Assembly: GCA_900466605.1 (NCBI GenBank)
Contig: UBMU01000005.1
Location: 1-47,431 of the forward strand
Source of the DNA: Hyphomicrobiales bacterium
Lineage (GTDB): Bacteria > Pseudomonadota > Alphaproteobacteria > Rhizobiales > Rhizobiaceae
Reading direction: 5' to 3'
DNA length: 47,431 nucleotides
Part shown: in pieces, positions 16,049 through 25,788 of the stretch
Position numbering within the stretch: position 1 is the first letter of the stretch
Layout of the letters: every line of letters starts with the position of its first letter
The notes under the pieces: model-generated
The model's database searches: none
What the model saw: the letters and a program-made list of their open reading frames with translations, nothing else
What the model was told of the DNA's origin: nothing
Translations under genes and position numbers: made by a program

Positions 16049-18493
16049 TTAATCGGGCAACGCGTAGGCGATCACGTAGTCGCCGCGATCGGGAGACTGC
16101 CGTGCACCGCCCGCCGAGATGACGATGTATTGCTTGCCTGTCTTGGGTGACTTGTAGGACATCGGTCCGCCCTGGCTTCCCACGGGCAGGCGTGCCTTCC
16201 ATACTTCCTTGCCGGTCGCTGTGTCGAAGGCGCGCAGGTAATAGTCCTGGGTGCCGGCGATAAAAACAAGCCCGCCCTGCGTCGCAAGCGTGCCGCCCAA
16301 CGTCGGCATCCCGATCGGGATCGGCAACATCATCTTGATGCCGAAGGGTCCCGTATCCTGGACCGTGCCAACAGGCACCTGCCATTTGATCTTCTGTGTC
16401 GTCATGTCGATTGCCGTCAGTGAACCGAAGGGCGGCTTCTGGCAGGGGATCTGCAAAGCGGAGAGGAAGCGGTTCTTGTTGACGGCGTAGGGGGTGCCCT
16501 TCATCGGCACGATGCCCATGCCGGTGTTGACCGCCTCGCCGCCGTCGGAGACCTTGTCGCTTGGCGCGGCTTCCACCATCTGACTCCAGAGGCCGAGACG
16601 CATGTCGTTGACGAAAATCGTGTTCGTCGTCGGGTCGGTGGAAAGCCCGCCCCAGTTCATGCCGCCAAGCGAACCCGGAACGCTGAGCGACATTGTCGTA
16701 TCAGGCACCGTATAGAGGCCGTCGTAACGCATGCTCTTAAACGAGATACGGCAAAGCAGCTGGTCGAACGGTGTTGCGCCCCACATGTCGCTTTCCGTCA
16801 GCGTATCGGCGCCGATCTGCGGCATGCCGACCGACTTCGGCTGCGTGGGAGAATACGGCTCGTTCGGGATGTTGCCGGGCTTGACTGGTACTTCCTCGAC
16901 TTCGGTCAACGGCTTGCCGGTTGCGCGATCAAGCACGTAGAGCTGACCCGCCTTGGTGCCGAACACCAGCGCGGCAACGGTCGTACCATCAGACTTGGGA
17001 AAATCGATGAACGAGGGCTGCATCGGCACGTCGAAGTCCCAGAGGTCGTTGTGAACCGTCTGGTACACCCACTTTTCCGCCCCTGTCGTCGCGTCGAGCG
17101 CAAGCATCGAGGCGCCGTAGGTGTGGTCGAGCTTCGTGCGGGTGGCGCCGTAAATATCGACGGACGGGCTGCCCACCGGCAGGTAGACGGTGTTCGACGT
17201 AGGGTCATAGGACATCGCGGCCCAGACGTTCGGCGTCGAGCGGGTGTAGGTCTTGCCGTCGGCGGGCTGGGCATGATCTTCCGGATTGCCGGGATCGAAG
17301 GCCCATCGGAATTGGCCGGTAATCACGTCGAAGCCACGCATGACACCGCCGGGCATGTCGACCTGGACGTTATCCGCGATGCGGCCGCCCACGACGACAG
17401 TGGTGCCCGCGACCGTCGGAGCTGAGGTCAGGACATATTGCGGATCCGGCGCGTCACCCATGCCGGCCTTCAAGTCCACCCGGCCACTATTGCCGAAATC
17501 AGCGCAAAGCTTGCCGGTGTCGGCATCGATGGCCAGCAGTTCGGCGGTGATGGTGTTCATCAGGATGCGGCGCTGGCAGGCAGCACCTTCCGCCACGACC
17601 GCCGGCAAAACCGGGGTCGAATTCGGAACGGTCGGCTGCACGAGCGCCTGCGTGGCGTCGAAATAGGCAAGTCCGCGGCACCGCATCCAGACCTTCGACG
17701 TGAAGTTGAGGTCGGCATTCCAGAGCTCTTTGCCGGTGTCGGCACTGATGGCGATAACGTTGTTGTGCGGGGTGCAGAGGAACACCTTGTCGCCGACCTG
17801 CAGCGGCGTCTGCTGGTCTTCAGCACCATTGCCGTCGGCGCTGATGGGAGTATCGCCGGTGTGATAGGTCCAGGCGACCGTCAGGTCCTTGACATTATCG
17901 CGCGTAATCTGGTCGAGCGCCACGAAACGCGAACCGCCTTCCGTATTGCCGTAAGCCTGCCAGTTCTTCTGCTCCTTGGCGGGATCGACCGGGACGAGAG
18001 GCTGCGACGGACCGGATGTAGCAACCGTTGGATGCGGCACGAACATGCTGGCAATGCCCGCGGCAGAGGCAACCGCCAGCAAAGCGGCGAATACAAAGGA
18101 AGGGACGCGGGCGGGCGAAAGACCGGCTGCCTTGCGCAGCAGCGGATAGGACAGCGCCAAGACGGCTGTACCGATGCCAAACGCCAGCAAACGCGAGATC
18201 AGCGGCCAGAAATCGAAGCCGGCATCCAGAAGGGCCCATATCGCCGTTCCTATCGTCACCAGCCCGAACAGGAGAGCGCCGGATGGCCGGAGCGCGGCGA
18301 CGAGCAGACCGGAAAGGACGATGAGGACGCCACTGATCAGGAAGTACCAGCTGCCACCAAGCATGACGAGCTTGCCGCCGCCGATCGCGAAAAAGAGGCC
18401 TGCCAGTATCAGAACAACGCCGAGAAGGATCAGCCATAGTTTGGCGATCAACGGGAGGTATCCTTTTGTGACGAAAGCATTTTTCTGTGACAT
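16049..18493 (-). CDS. gcd: membrane-bound PQQ-dependent glucose dehydrogenase
   Basis: Five hydrophobic helices fill the first 150 residues (for example LWLILLGVVLILAGLFFAIG) and anchor the protein in the inner membrane. The rest is an eight-bladed quinoprotein propeller in the periplasm, starting at QNWQAYGNTEGG-like KNWQAYGNTEGGSRF. HNDLWDFDVPMQPS contains the catalytic Asp region, and blade motifs such as TGKELWNADLNF and TGAEKWVYQT recur. It oxidises glucose to gluconolactone and passes electrons to ubiquinone; in rhizobia this acidifies soil phosphate. Length (814) matches the family. No pqq synthesis genes are in the window, so cofactor must come from elsewhere. It appears to be a single-gene unit. 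Confidence 0.95.
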   Translation of the reverse strand: MSQKNAFVTKGYLPLIAKLWLILLGVVLILAGLFFAIGGGKLVMLGGSWYFLISGVLIVLSGLLVAALRPSGALLFGLVTIGTAIWALLDAGFDFWPLISRLLAFGIGTAVLALSYPLLRKAAGLSPARVPSFVFAALLAVASAAGIASMFVPHPTVATSGPSQPLVPVDPAKEQKNWQAYGNTEGGSRFVALDQITRDNVKDLTVAWTYHTGDTPISADGNGAEDQQTPLQVGDKVFLCTPHNNVIAISADTGKELWNADLNFTSKVWMRCRGLAYFDATQALVQPTVPNSTPVLPAVVAEGAACQRRILMNTITAELLAIDADTGKLCADFGNSGRVDLKAGMGDAPDPQYVLTSAPTVAGTTVVVGGRIADNVQVDMPGGVMRGFDVITGQFRWAFDPGNPEDHAQPADGKTYTRSTPNVWAAMSYDPTSNTVYLPVGSPSVDIYGATRTKLDHTYGASMLALDATTGAEKWVYQTVHNDLWDFDVPMQPSFIDFPKSDGTTVAALVFGTKAGQLYVLDRATGKPLTEVEEVPVKPGNIPNEPYSPTQPKSVGMPQIGADTLTESDMWGATPFDQLLCRISFKSMRYDGLYTVPDTTMSLSVPGSLGGMNWGGLSTDPTTNTIFVNDMRLGLWSQMVEAAPSDKVSDGGEAVNTGMGIVPMKGTPYAVNKNRFLSALQIPCQKPPFGSLTAIDMTTQKIKWQVPVGTVQDTGPFGIKMMLPIPIGMPTLGGTLATQGGLVFIAGTQDYYLRAFDTATGKEVWKARLPVGSQGGPMSYKSPKTGKQYIVISAGGARQSPDRGDYVIAYALPD

Positions 18494-18734
18494 AGGAGTT
18501 TTCCGGTTCCTTGTTTTAGGCTGAAGGACAGTGGAAAACCGCGGATAGCGCGCATGGTGCGCAGAACGGCATCACGCAGGTTTCGTCTTTCAGTCAACGA
18601 TCTCCGCGTCCACAGCGGCATGATCGCTGCAGCGGGAGGGTTTCGAGTATTCGGATCCATCACCACGCCCTCCCGACGCCTTGAGGATTGCAGGCGCGGC
18701 CTGCGGATCGGGTTATAGATCCAGGCTGCGTTTT

Positions 18735-19160
18735 GTTTCAAGCTCTAAAATACCACCCTCTGACCACTGATCGTCTTGAGCCCTTCAGTTTCCATTATTC
18801 ATTGCGAGGAGGCAGGGATCCTGCCGATGGACTTCGTCGAGATTTCGAACAAGAATTCAGGCGCAAGAATTTCCACCTACGTCATCTTGGGAGAACGTGG
18901 CTCTAGGCGCTGCATCCTGAATGGAGCGGCGGCCAGAACCTGCCAGCCGGGCGACCAGATCATTGTTTGCAATTCGGTCTATCTCGGCGAGGACAAACTG
19001 ACGTCCCTGAAGCCCAGGATCCTGACGTTTGACGAAAACAACGTTGTTCGCGACAGGCTGAGCTACTCGTGTGAGCCTTGACCACGCTGGCCGCTATGCA
19101 TTCGAGATTCTTGACGGGAACAACAGGCCGCTTCCGGTACCGCCTTTGGTGTCAGGCTAG
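18735..19160 (+). pseudogene. panD: aspartate 1-decarboxylase (panD) relic
   Basis: The main frame gives EEAGILPMDFVEISNKNSGA, ISTYVILGERGSRRCILNGA and PGDQIIVCNSVYLGEDKLTS, the C-terminal two-thirds of PanD. After a shift near 19065 the end reads HAGRYAFEILDGNNRPLPVP with a TAG at 19158-19160. Upstream, another frame gives ALKYHPLTTDRLEP where the family has Leu-Asn-Tyr-His-Gly-Ser, so the Gly-Ser self-cleavage site that makes the pyruvoyl cofactor is gone. It cannot make beta-alanine for pantothenate. A working copy must lie elsewhere. Confidence 0.8.
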
Positions 19161-19298
19161 GGTCACGCTAGAACTGCGATCCTGCTAGCTGTTCGTTGAG
19201 GTATCAAAATACCACATTTTGCGGCATAAGCGGAATTATCGAACCCGTCAGAGCAGCGAAGCCGGTATTGCTCTGCTCTTAGTCTTTGACGTGCGAAG

Positions 19299-19442
19299 AT
19301 GCCGGCTTGGTTAAGGAAGACGACCTTGCTTGATGCCATGCCGTATTTGCGCGATAGGTGCAGCGGCATGCAAATATCTCGCGCAGAGGCAGTGCGCCTA
19401 TGGGTGGGACTGAAGACCCATTTCAAGGAATTTCGTAGTTGA
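19299..19442 (+). CDS. possible 47-residue leader ORF before the ROK gene
   Basis: An ATG at 19299 opens a frame reading PAWLRKTTLLDAMPYLRDRC and ISRAEAVRLWVGLKTHFKEF, with protein-like composition. Its TGA overlaps the TTG start of the downstream ROK gene by four bases (TTGA), as in coupled genes. The ribosome site is weak and no family is recognised. It may be a leader peptide gene or a relic. Confidence 0.3.
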   Translation: MPAWLRKTTLLDAMPYLRDRCSGMQISRAEAVRLWVGLKTHFKEFRS

Positions 19443-20515
19443 AGACTTCGCGACGGCCTTCCGTATCCGGCATCTCGAGAAATCGCATTGCTGCCGACAA
19501 TCGCCCCGGCATCAGCCCGGTCGATATCGCCGATCACAATTCACGCACGACGCTCGGGCTGTTGCGCCGTTTCGGCCCGCTGACGCGCCAGGAGCTTGCC
19601 AAACACCTTGGGCTGACCGAGCCTGCGATCACAGGCATCATGCAGCGGCTGGCGGATGCTGGCCTCGTGGTGGGCGGCAAGCGTGTCACCACGACACGTT
19701 ACACTGCCGTCGAGTTTGCACTCTGTCCCGACGCAGCTTATTCGCTGGGTATTCAGTTGGGCCCCGATGGTTGCAAAATCATCATGCTTGATCTCGCATG
19801 TTCCATCGTCCGGCAGGAGCACGTGACCGGCCTCGACATGATCGCAGAGGTCATAGCCGGCATGATCGCAAGCACCCAGGTATCGGCCGGCCTTATCGGC
19901 TGCGGTATCGCCTTGTCGCCGGAGACTGCCTCGGCGCGCGCCGCTGTCGAGGCGGCCATCAGTCACCTGGTTGGTCCGCTGTTCTTCCTCGAAGATAGCG
20001 AGGCAGCGATCAATGCGGAGCGTATGCTTGGAATCGGCGATGTGGAAGGTGGCCTTGTCACCATCCTGATCGACGATACGGTCCGCGCGGGGCTCCTCAT
20101 CGGGGGGCGTCCCTTTCACGGCATGCACGGACTTGCTGGCCAGATCGGCGAGATGCGGTCCGGTATCGACGGCGCAAGCCTGAACGAGACTGCGACGCTA
20201 CCTTCGCTGCAGCGGCATCTCTCGCGAACAACATCCGCTGATGCCTGGGTGGAGATTGCCGCGCGTCATCTCCACGAAGCGGTTCTGGCAATCTCCGGCT
20301 TCGTCGCTCCCGGCGCGATCCTCATCGGCGGCTCCCTGCCAGATGAAATAATAGCCGCAGTGATCGTGCGCATGTCTGATGAGCGAGATGAGAAGATCCG
20401 CAATCTGGTGATCGCTCCCTGGATCCCGGTGGTGCAACCGGCAACCTATCCGAAAGACGGCGTGGTGCTCGGCGCCGCTCTTCGACCTTTCAACGATACG
20501 CTGTTTCCCGCCTGA
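19439..20515 (+). CDS. ROK family transcriptional regulator, kinase motif lost
   Basis: A winged helix (SRTTLGLLRRFGPLTRQELA, LGLTEPAITGIMQRLADAGL) precedes a ROK domain. The place of the usual sugar-kinase Asp-Asn-Asp-Ala-Asn loop reads LEDSEAAINAERMLG, so the phosphate-binding Asp pair is missing and the Zn cysteine cluster is absent. It should be a pure regulator that binds a sugar or none. TTG at 19439 is the only start, because an in-frame TAG immediately precedes it. It converges on the second ROK gene with six bases between stops. Targets are probably the mannoside operon or unknown. Confidence 0.8.
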   Translation: MKTSRRPSVSGISRNRIAADNRPGISPVDIADHNSRTTLGLLRRFGPLTRQELAKHLGLTEPAITGIMQRLADAGLVVGGKRVTTTRYTAVEFALCPDAAYSLGIQLGPDGCKIIMLDLACSIVRQEHVTGLDMIAEVIAGMIASTQVSAGLIGCGIALSPETASARAAVEAAISHLVGPLFFLEDSEAAINAERMLGIGDVEGGLVTILIDDTVRAGLLIGGRPFHGMHGLAGQIGEMRSGIDGASLNETATLPSLQRHLSRTTSADAWVEIAARHLHEAVLAISGFVAPGAILIGGSLPDEIIAAVIVRMSDERDEKIRNLVIAPWIPVVQPATYPKDGVVLGAALRPFNDTLFPA

Positions 20516-20521
20516 TGACGT

Positions 20522-21817
20522 TTATCCAGCAGTGACCTCCGGTGTTGCCGCAGGCCATTTTCCCGGGCCGTTCGCAAGACCGCCGATCGGATTGCGGACC
20601 CGCTGCGAGGGTTCGGCCGATGGCAGGCCGAGGCGATGCGCCAGCGGTATTGCCGCAGCACCCAGCGCCGCTGCATCCTCCGAGCCGGCTGCCCGATGCA
20701 GCGACGGTGCCCTGGCGCCGAGGCGGCCAATCTCCTCGTGAACATAAAACAGCAACTCGTCGATAATCCGGACGGGAAAGCGGCCGCCGATAAGAACACC
20801 CTCGGGATCGACAATCATTCCGATATGAACGATGGCCTGGGCGATCTTGACGCTAACCTTGCGCAACCATGCGCTGACGATCGCGCGACCGCCCGCATCG
20901 AGCATCAGGAGGTCGGCAGGTGTCGCCGCCTCGACGCCATTGCGCTTCAAGTGATCGAGCAGGATGAAGAGCGAAAACATCTCGCCGAGCGGCTGCGTGC
21001 TGCCGGCGAAGGGACCATCGTCGAAAAGCACCGGTAGCCAGCCGATTTCGCCGCCGATCCCGCTGGCGCCCTTGTGACGGATCCCATCGATGACAAGGCT
21101 GCCACCCAGACAGGCATTCGCGAGGATGTAGAAGAAGCTGCGGATCTCGGTGCCGAGGCCATACTCGATTTCGCCAAGAGCCGCCGCGTTGGCGTCATTG
21201 TCAATGAACACAGGGTGATCGGAGATCGACTCGAGCGCGCCACGCACGTCATAACCGCTCCAGCGCCGGTATTCCGGTGGAAAGCCGATAACTGGCACTT
21301 CGCCAAGCCAATCGGGGATGGCGAGGCCAATCCCGGCGAGCCGGCTTTCCTCGATGACCTTGCGCCGCCGGAAGGAGGAGAGTGCATCGGCCATCAGCGC
21401 CCCGAAATCATCTGGCAACAGAAAACGTACTTCGTGATGGATGCGCCCGCGAACGGTGCCGACTGCATCGACGGCGACGATGGTGAGGTGATCGCGGTCG
21501 ATATTGGCACCGATCGAAAAAATGCCCTCAGGGTCGATCTCCAGTTCGATGGCCGGTTGCCCGCGCAACCCGTGCCGGCGACGTGCCTCCATGACCAGCC
21601 CCTCGTCAAGCAGGCGCTCGACGATCCGGGTCACGGCCTGTTTGGTCAATCGGGATCGCGCCGCCAGTTCCGTGCGCGAAATCGGCCCGCCGCGATGAAT
21701 CGCGCTCAGGATCATGGCCCGATTGGCCGCCGCCGCCTGCTCAGGATTGGAGCCCGAAACCTGCAAGTTCTGTCGTCTCCCCGTTAGTGTCGGACATGTT
21801 GAGTTGTTGCAAGGCAT
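20522..21817 (-). CDS. ROK family transcriptional regulator
   Basis: An N-terminal winged helix (ANRAMILSAIHRGGPISRTE, SRLTKQAVTRIVERLLDEGL) is followed by a ROK domain with an intact loop FIDNDANAAALGEIEYG and GGEIGWLPVL, but no zinc-binding CxCGxxGC. Repressors of this type release DNA on binding a sugar. The ATG at 21815-21817 (MPCNNST) is taken as the start; an upstream start at 21880 would run into the hairpin. It lies 81 bases downstream of the alpha-mannosidase gene on the same strand, so it is the likely local regulator of that operon. Confidence 0.85.
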   Translation of the reverse strand: MPCNNSTCPTLTGRRQNLQVSGSNPEQAAAANRAMILSAIHRGGPISRTELAARSRLTKQAVTRIVERLLDEGLVMEARRRHGLRGQPAIELEIDPEGIFSIGANIDRDHLTIVAVDAVGTVRGRIHHEVRFLLPDDFGALMADALSSFRRRKVIEESRLAGIGLAIPDWLGEVPVIGFPPEYRRWSGYDVRGALESISDHPVFIDNDANAAALGEIEYGLGTEIRSFFYILANACLGGSLVIDGIRHKGASGIGGEIGWLPVLFDDGPFAGSTQPLGEMFSLFILLDHLKRNGVEAATPADLLMLDAGGRAIVSAWLRKVSVKIAQAIVHIGMIVDPEGVLIGGRFPVRIIDELLFYVHEEIGRLGARAPSLHRAAGSEDAAALGAAAIPLAHRLGLPSAEPSQRVRNPIGGLANGPGKWPAATPEVTAG

Positions 21818-21850
21818 ATCGAGACTAAGTGATTGTGACGTAAACGGAAA

Positions 21851-21877
21851 GAGCCCAGCCACTCCGTGACCGGGCTC
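21851..21877 (-). terminator. hairpin between mannosidase and ROK genes
   Basis: GAGCCC and GGGCTC form a 6-bp stem; on the minus strand the second arm is followed by TTTCC. It may end or reduce transcription before the ROK gene. Confidence 0.4.
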
Positions 21878-21898
21878 CAACCATTTGTTGACGGCGAC

Positions 21899-24800
21899 CT
21901 AGCGCGAAATACGCCAGCTCTTGACCTGGAATGGCATCAAACCTTCGACGGGCACATCGCGCATCGGCTCTTCCAGAATGCTGACCGTCCCCTCATTGCG
22001 CCATCCCTGCGGCAGCGTCAGGCCGAAGCCGCCACGGCGGCCAGCGGGCTCGTAGACACGCAGGATCAAGCCATCGCCATCTTCGCATGGCTTGATTGCC
22101 GAGAGAGCCGCATCGATGCCGCTCGTCTTGATCGGCTGCCACGACCCGACGACACGGTCCGACACGGCTAGCGCCAGCAGAGGTTGGTTGAGGTCTTCGG
22201 CTTCCTCGCGCACGCGGCTCTCGTACCAGGAGCCTTCATGCGGCATCAGCGAGTATGTGAAGCTCTGGAGTCCTTCGTCGGCGAGTGGGTCGGGATAGAT
22301 AGGGGAGCGCAGCAGCGAGAGGCCAAGCACGTTCCCTCTGATGCTATGCCCATATTTCGCGTCGTTGAGGATCGCTACACCGAAGCCCGGCTCCGACAGA
22401 TCGGCAAAGCGATGCGCGGGCGCCTCGAACATTGCGGCATCCCAAGATGTATTGGAGTGCGTGGGCCGTTCGACAACGCCATAGGCGCATTCGCAGGTGG
22501 CGCGCGCATTGCGCACCACGACCGCTGTCAACGTCCGCAGGAACGCCCGGCGGTCGTGCCAATCAAGCTCTGTCTGGATATCCAGCCGGCGGGCATTGGC
22601 GCCAAGCGACAGGATCTGCGTGATGCGCGAATGGCGCCAGGTCCGCACGATCCTGATCGCGACGCGGTGCGCTGTGTTTTCGATCAGCTCGATGCTGTCG
22701 AGCGCGGTTATCTCCTCGCCGTGCGCGGCGTAATCCTCCTCCACGTCCCAGGCATCCCAGTTGCGCGGCTTGTCTGCCGGGTAGACGAATAGGCGGTTGC
22801 CGGCACCGTCGAGCGCCTCGCGGCCGCTTGGCTTATGCAGGATGCTCGCAATCGAGCCGTCTCTCGCCAACGTCACCTTCAGCGTTTCGTTCTCGAGGTG
22901 GCTGCTGCTGGCCGAAAGGCCCGGCTGCGCTTTCAGCGACGCAATGTCGATGACGGCGATGCCAAGTGGCGCGATGCTGTCGCGCGAAGACACGTGGCTG
23001 CCGTCGGCCAGCGTCAGCCGCACCGGCCGTTCCGCAAGAGACGGGTTGACCACCAGCACGTTGCTGCCGCTTCCTGATGGCAGCTGCCTGGCGATGGCCG
23101 CCAGGGCGCTTGCCTGCGCCGACTGGCCATCGGCGATCACACCCTCGAGTTCGTTCGCGCTATCGACATAAACCTCGTTGATCGAGGACCCCGGGAGAAT
23201 GTCGTGGAACTCGTTCTTCAAGACCAAGCGCCATTCGTTCTCCAGCGATGCCGGCCGTTCACCGCCCATCAGATGCGCCAGTCCGGCAAGCGTTTCCGCC
23301 GTGATCAGGCTGCGCTCGGCCTTGCGATGCAGGCGCTTGACGACGCTCTGGCTGGTCAGCGTCGCGCGGTGCAGCTCGAGATAGATCTCACCCTGCCAGG
23401 TGGTGAGCTCCTTTTCGGCGGCACTCTTGTGTGCGCCCTCGAAAAAGTCGTGCACCCTTGTCCATCGGGCCGCGGGCAATGCCGGGAAGGCGCGCAGCTG
23501 CTCCTCGCGGGCGATCATCTCGGGCGTTACACCGCCGCCGCCATCGCCATAGCCGACGGCCAGAAGCGTCGTCTCGTGCTTGTCCTTCTGCTGGAAATTC
23601 CGCCAGGTGGGGACGAAACAATCCGGCTGCACGAAGCCGTTATAGCCATGCATCGGATTGTCGAACGTATGGGTCAGCACCCGGCTGCCGTCGAGGCCTT
23701 CCCACCAGAAGAGGTCTGCCGGAAATTTGTTGGTCTCCGACCAGTTCACCTTGATTGTGAAGAAGCTCTTCATTCCGCCCTGGCGCAGAAGCTGGGGCAG
23801 CGCGCCGGAGAAACCGAAGCAATCCGGTAGCCAGCAGACGGTGTGGCGAACACCGAAGGTCTTTTCGAAGTAGCGCTGGCCGTAGAGGATCTGCCGGCTC
23901 AGGCTTTCGCCTGTCGGCATATTTGTGTCAGGCTCGACCCACATGCCTCCGAGCGTTTCCCATTGCCCTTCCTTCACGCGCTCGACGATGCGCTTCAGGA
24001 GCTCGGGATCGTCTTCGGCAATCTGGTTGTAGTAGTGCGCCGTCGACTGATTGAAGCGGAATTCGGACGACTGCTCCATCAGCGAGAGTGCTGTATGGAA
24101 CGTGCGGCGCATTTTTCGGCGGGTTTCGCGATAAGGCCACAGCCAGGCGAGATCGATATGCGCGTGACCGGTCAGCGCGATCTCGCCCTGAGGCGGGAAG
24201 CGTTCACGCAGCTGCTTTAGCTCCTTGATCAGCGTGTCGTAAGCCGCAACCACGCTCGCGCGCTGCCCCTGGTTGAGACCCTCGGGGGCCGTTTCGAGCT
24301 CGGGCAACTGCCAGATCTTCTGCTGGCCAGGGGATGGCGCCATTCGCGCGATGTAGGCTGCTGTCGACGACGGCCAGTCGAGCCCGCGCATGGCAGCCTC
24401 GGCGATGTCGATCAAATGCGGAATGACCTCATGCCCCGCCAGCGTGTCGATCGCCTCCGAGATCTGGCGCAGCAGCAGCCACAGCCGGTCGACGGCTCCA
24501 TCCAGCCACAAGAGGTTCGCCCGCTCGAGCCGCGGCGCACGAACGGGCTCACCGAACGGCAGACGCGCGACGGTCTCCGAGGAGATCGCGATCCGGCGCG
24601 ACGTCAGGCGGAACTCTTGGTGATAGGGATCGAGGCCGAGTCTCGTTTCGTTTCCGGCCTCGTCGGTGATGGTGATCAGGCTTTCTCCACCAAGATTGAG
24701 GCTGAGGCGCGCCTCCTCGACCGGCCAGTGTTCCGGCAGACGCGCCGAGGCGGCGAAGCTCACAGTGCCATCCTTGCGCGGCCATGCGGCACCGATCGCG

Positions 24801-24946
24801 ATCGGTTCGCCGTCGAATGTCCAATCGCTAATCTGGACGGTTTCACGAGAGCGCCAGTATTCGAGTTCCGACATGCGGACGCGGATGCGGTCGAGGCGTT
24901 GGGCAAGCGTAAGCGACATGATCATATCCTGAGGTTTGAAAGACAT
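21899..24946 (-). CDS. GH38 alpha-mannosidase
   Basis: This 1015-residue glycoside hydrolase family 38 enzyme has the zinc site in GHAHIDLAWLWPYRE (His263, Asp265) and the catalytic nucleophile Asp375 in CWLPDCFGFSGALPQLL. The middle and C-terminal beta domains are complete, ending VEGLMPFQVKSWRISR. No signal peptide is seen, so it cleaves imported oligosaccharides or glycosides in the cytoplasm, releasing mannose. The start MSFKPQDMIM at 24946 overlaps the upstream permease stop (ATGA) and is chosen for that reason; the open frame further upstream is the antiframe of the permease. It is the last gene of the sugar transport operon. Confidence 0.93.
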   Translation of the reverse strand: MSFKPQDMIMSLTLAQRLDRIRVRMSELEYWRSRETVQISDWTFDGEPIAIGAAWPRKDGTVSFAASARLPEHWPVEEARLSLNLGGESLITITDEAGNETRLGLDPYHQEFRLTSRRIAISSETVARLPFGEPVRAPRLERANLLWLDGAVDRLWLLLRQISEAIDTLAGHEVIPHLIDIAEAAMRGLDWPSSTAAYIARMAPSPGQQKIWQLPELETAPEGLNQGQRASVVAAYDTLIKELKQLRERFPPQGEIALTGHAHIDLAWLWPYRETRRKMRRTFHTALSLMEQSSEFRFNQSTAHYYNQIAEDDPELLKRIVERVKEGQWETLGGMWVEPDTNMPTGESLSRQILYGQRYFEKTFGVRHTVCWLPDCFGFSGALPQLLRQGGMKSFFTIKVNWSETNKFPADLFWWEGLDGSRVLTHTFDNPMHGYNGFVQPDCFVPTWRNFQQKDKHETTLLAVGYGDGGGGVTPEMIAREEQLRAFPALPAARWTRVHDFFEGAHKSAAEKELTTWQGEIYLELHRATLTSQSVVKRLHRKAERSLITAETLAGLAHLMGGERPASLENEWRLVLKNEFHDILPGSSINEVYVDSANELEGVIADGQSAQASALAAIARQLPSGSGSNVLVVNPSLAERPVRLTLADGSHVSSRDSIAPLGIAVIDIASLKAQPGLSASSSHLENETLKVTLARDGSIASILHKPSGREALDGAGNRLFVYPADKPRNWDAWDVEEDYAAHGEEITALDSIELIENTAHRVAIRIVRTWRHSRITQILSLGANARRLDIQTELDWHDRRAFLRTLTAVVVRNARATCECAYGVVERPTHSNTSWDAAMFEAPAHRFADLSEPGFGVAILNDAKYGHSIRGNVLGLSLLRSPIYPDPLADEGLQSFTYSLMPHEGSWYESRVREEAEDLNQPLLALAVSDRVVGSWQPIKTSGIDAALSAIKPCEDGDGLILRVYEPAGRRGGFGLTLPQGWRNEGTVSILEEPMRDVPVEGLMPFQVKSWRISR

Positions 24947-25788
24947 CAGCCCTTGACGGCGCCGGCCGTCATGGCACCGAGAATGAGGCGTTGAAGCGAA
25001 AGAAATGCGACGATGGCGGGCACGACCGACACGAGGCAGGCGGCTGCTAACAGTTGAATGGAACTGTCGTTCTGAGTGCCGGCATACTGGAAGATGCCGA
25101 CGCCGATCGGCATCAGCGCCTCTTTGCTGATCAGCAGAAAGGGCACGAGGAACTGCGACCAGCCGGCAATGACGGAGATAATGAAAGCCGACGCTATACC
25201 CGGTGTCGACAGCGGCAGAATGATCCGCCAGAAGACGCCAAAATGACTGCACCCGTCGATGAGCGCCGCCTCGTCGAGGCTGCGCGGGATGCCGTCGATG
25301 AACCCCTTTAGGATCCACGTCACCATCGGCACGGCAAGCGCGATATAGACCATCGTTGCGCCAAAATGGCTGTCGGTGAGGCCGATCTTGGCCATGTAGC
25401 GATAGAGCGGCACCATGATGACAAGCGGCGAGATCATCTGAAAGGCAAGCAGCACCATCATCCACGGGCCTTTGCCTCGAAAGGGAAAGCGCGAGAAGGC
25501 GTAAGCCGCGGGCAACGCGACGATCAGGCAGCCGATCGCGCTCGAAGCCGACAGGATGAGCGCATTCCAGAGATAGCCCGCGAACTTGTCGGAGGAGAGG
25601 ATCGCAATGAAGTTGTCCAGCGTCGGCGACTTGGGGATCAATCGCGACACGCCGAGAAACACCTCCTTGCGGGTGCGTAGCGCCAGCGACAGGAGCCAGA
25701 CCAGCGGCCAAGCGAAGAACAGGAAAGTGACGATCATGAAGAGATAGCTGAAGAGGTCGCCGATGCGATCCTTTCTGGAGTTCATCAT
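24946..25788 (-). CDS. CUT1 sugar ABC transporter permease (MalG type)
   Basis: Six membrane helices are expected in 280 residues, starting after a basic N-terminus (MMNSRKDRIGDLFSYLFMIV). The EAA loop that docks with the ATPase reads IPRSLDEAALIDGCSHFGVF. It pairs with the upstream MalF-type permease to import a sugar. Both its ends overlap neighbours by ATGA, so the two permeases and the mannosidase are translated as a coupled set. No ATPase gene is present in the operon. Confidence 0.92.
   Translation of the reverse strand: MMNSRKDRIGDLFSYLFMIVTFLFFAWPLVWLLSLALRTRKEVFLGVSRLIPKSPTLDNFIAILSSDKFAGYLWNALILSASSAIGCLIVALPAAYAFSRFPFRGKGPWMMVLLAFQMISPLVIMVPLYRYMAKIGLTDSHFGATMVYIALAVPMVTWILKGFIDGIPRSLDEAALIDGCSHFGVFWRIILPLSTPGIASAFIISVIAGWSQFLVPFLLISKEALMPIGVGIFQYAGTQNDSSIQLLAAACLVSVVPAIVAFLSLQRLILGAMTAGAVKG

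Noticed and set aside
17438..18439. 333-codon plus-strand frame opposite gcd
   Set aside because: Shadow of the glucose dehydrogenase gene; no ribosome site or protein-like pattern.
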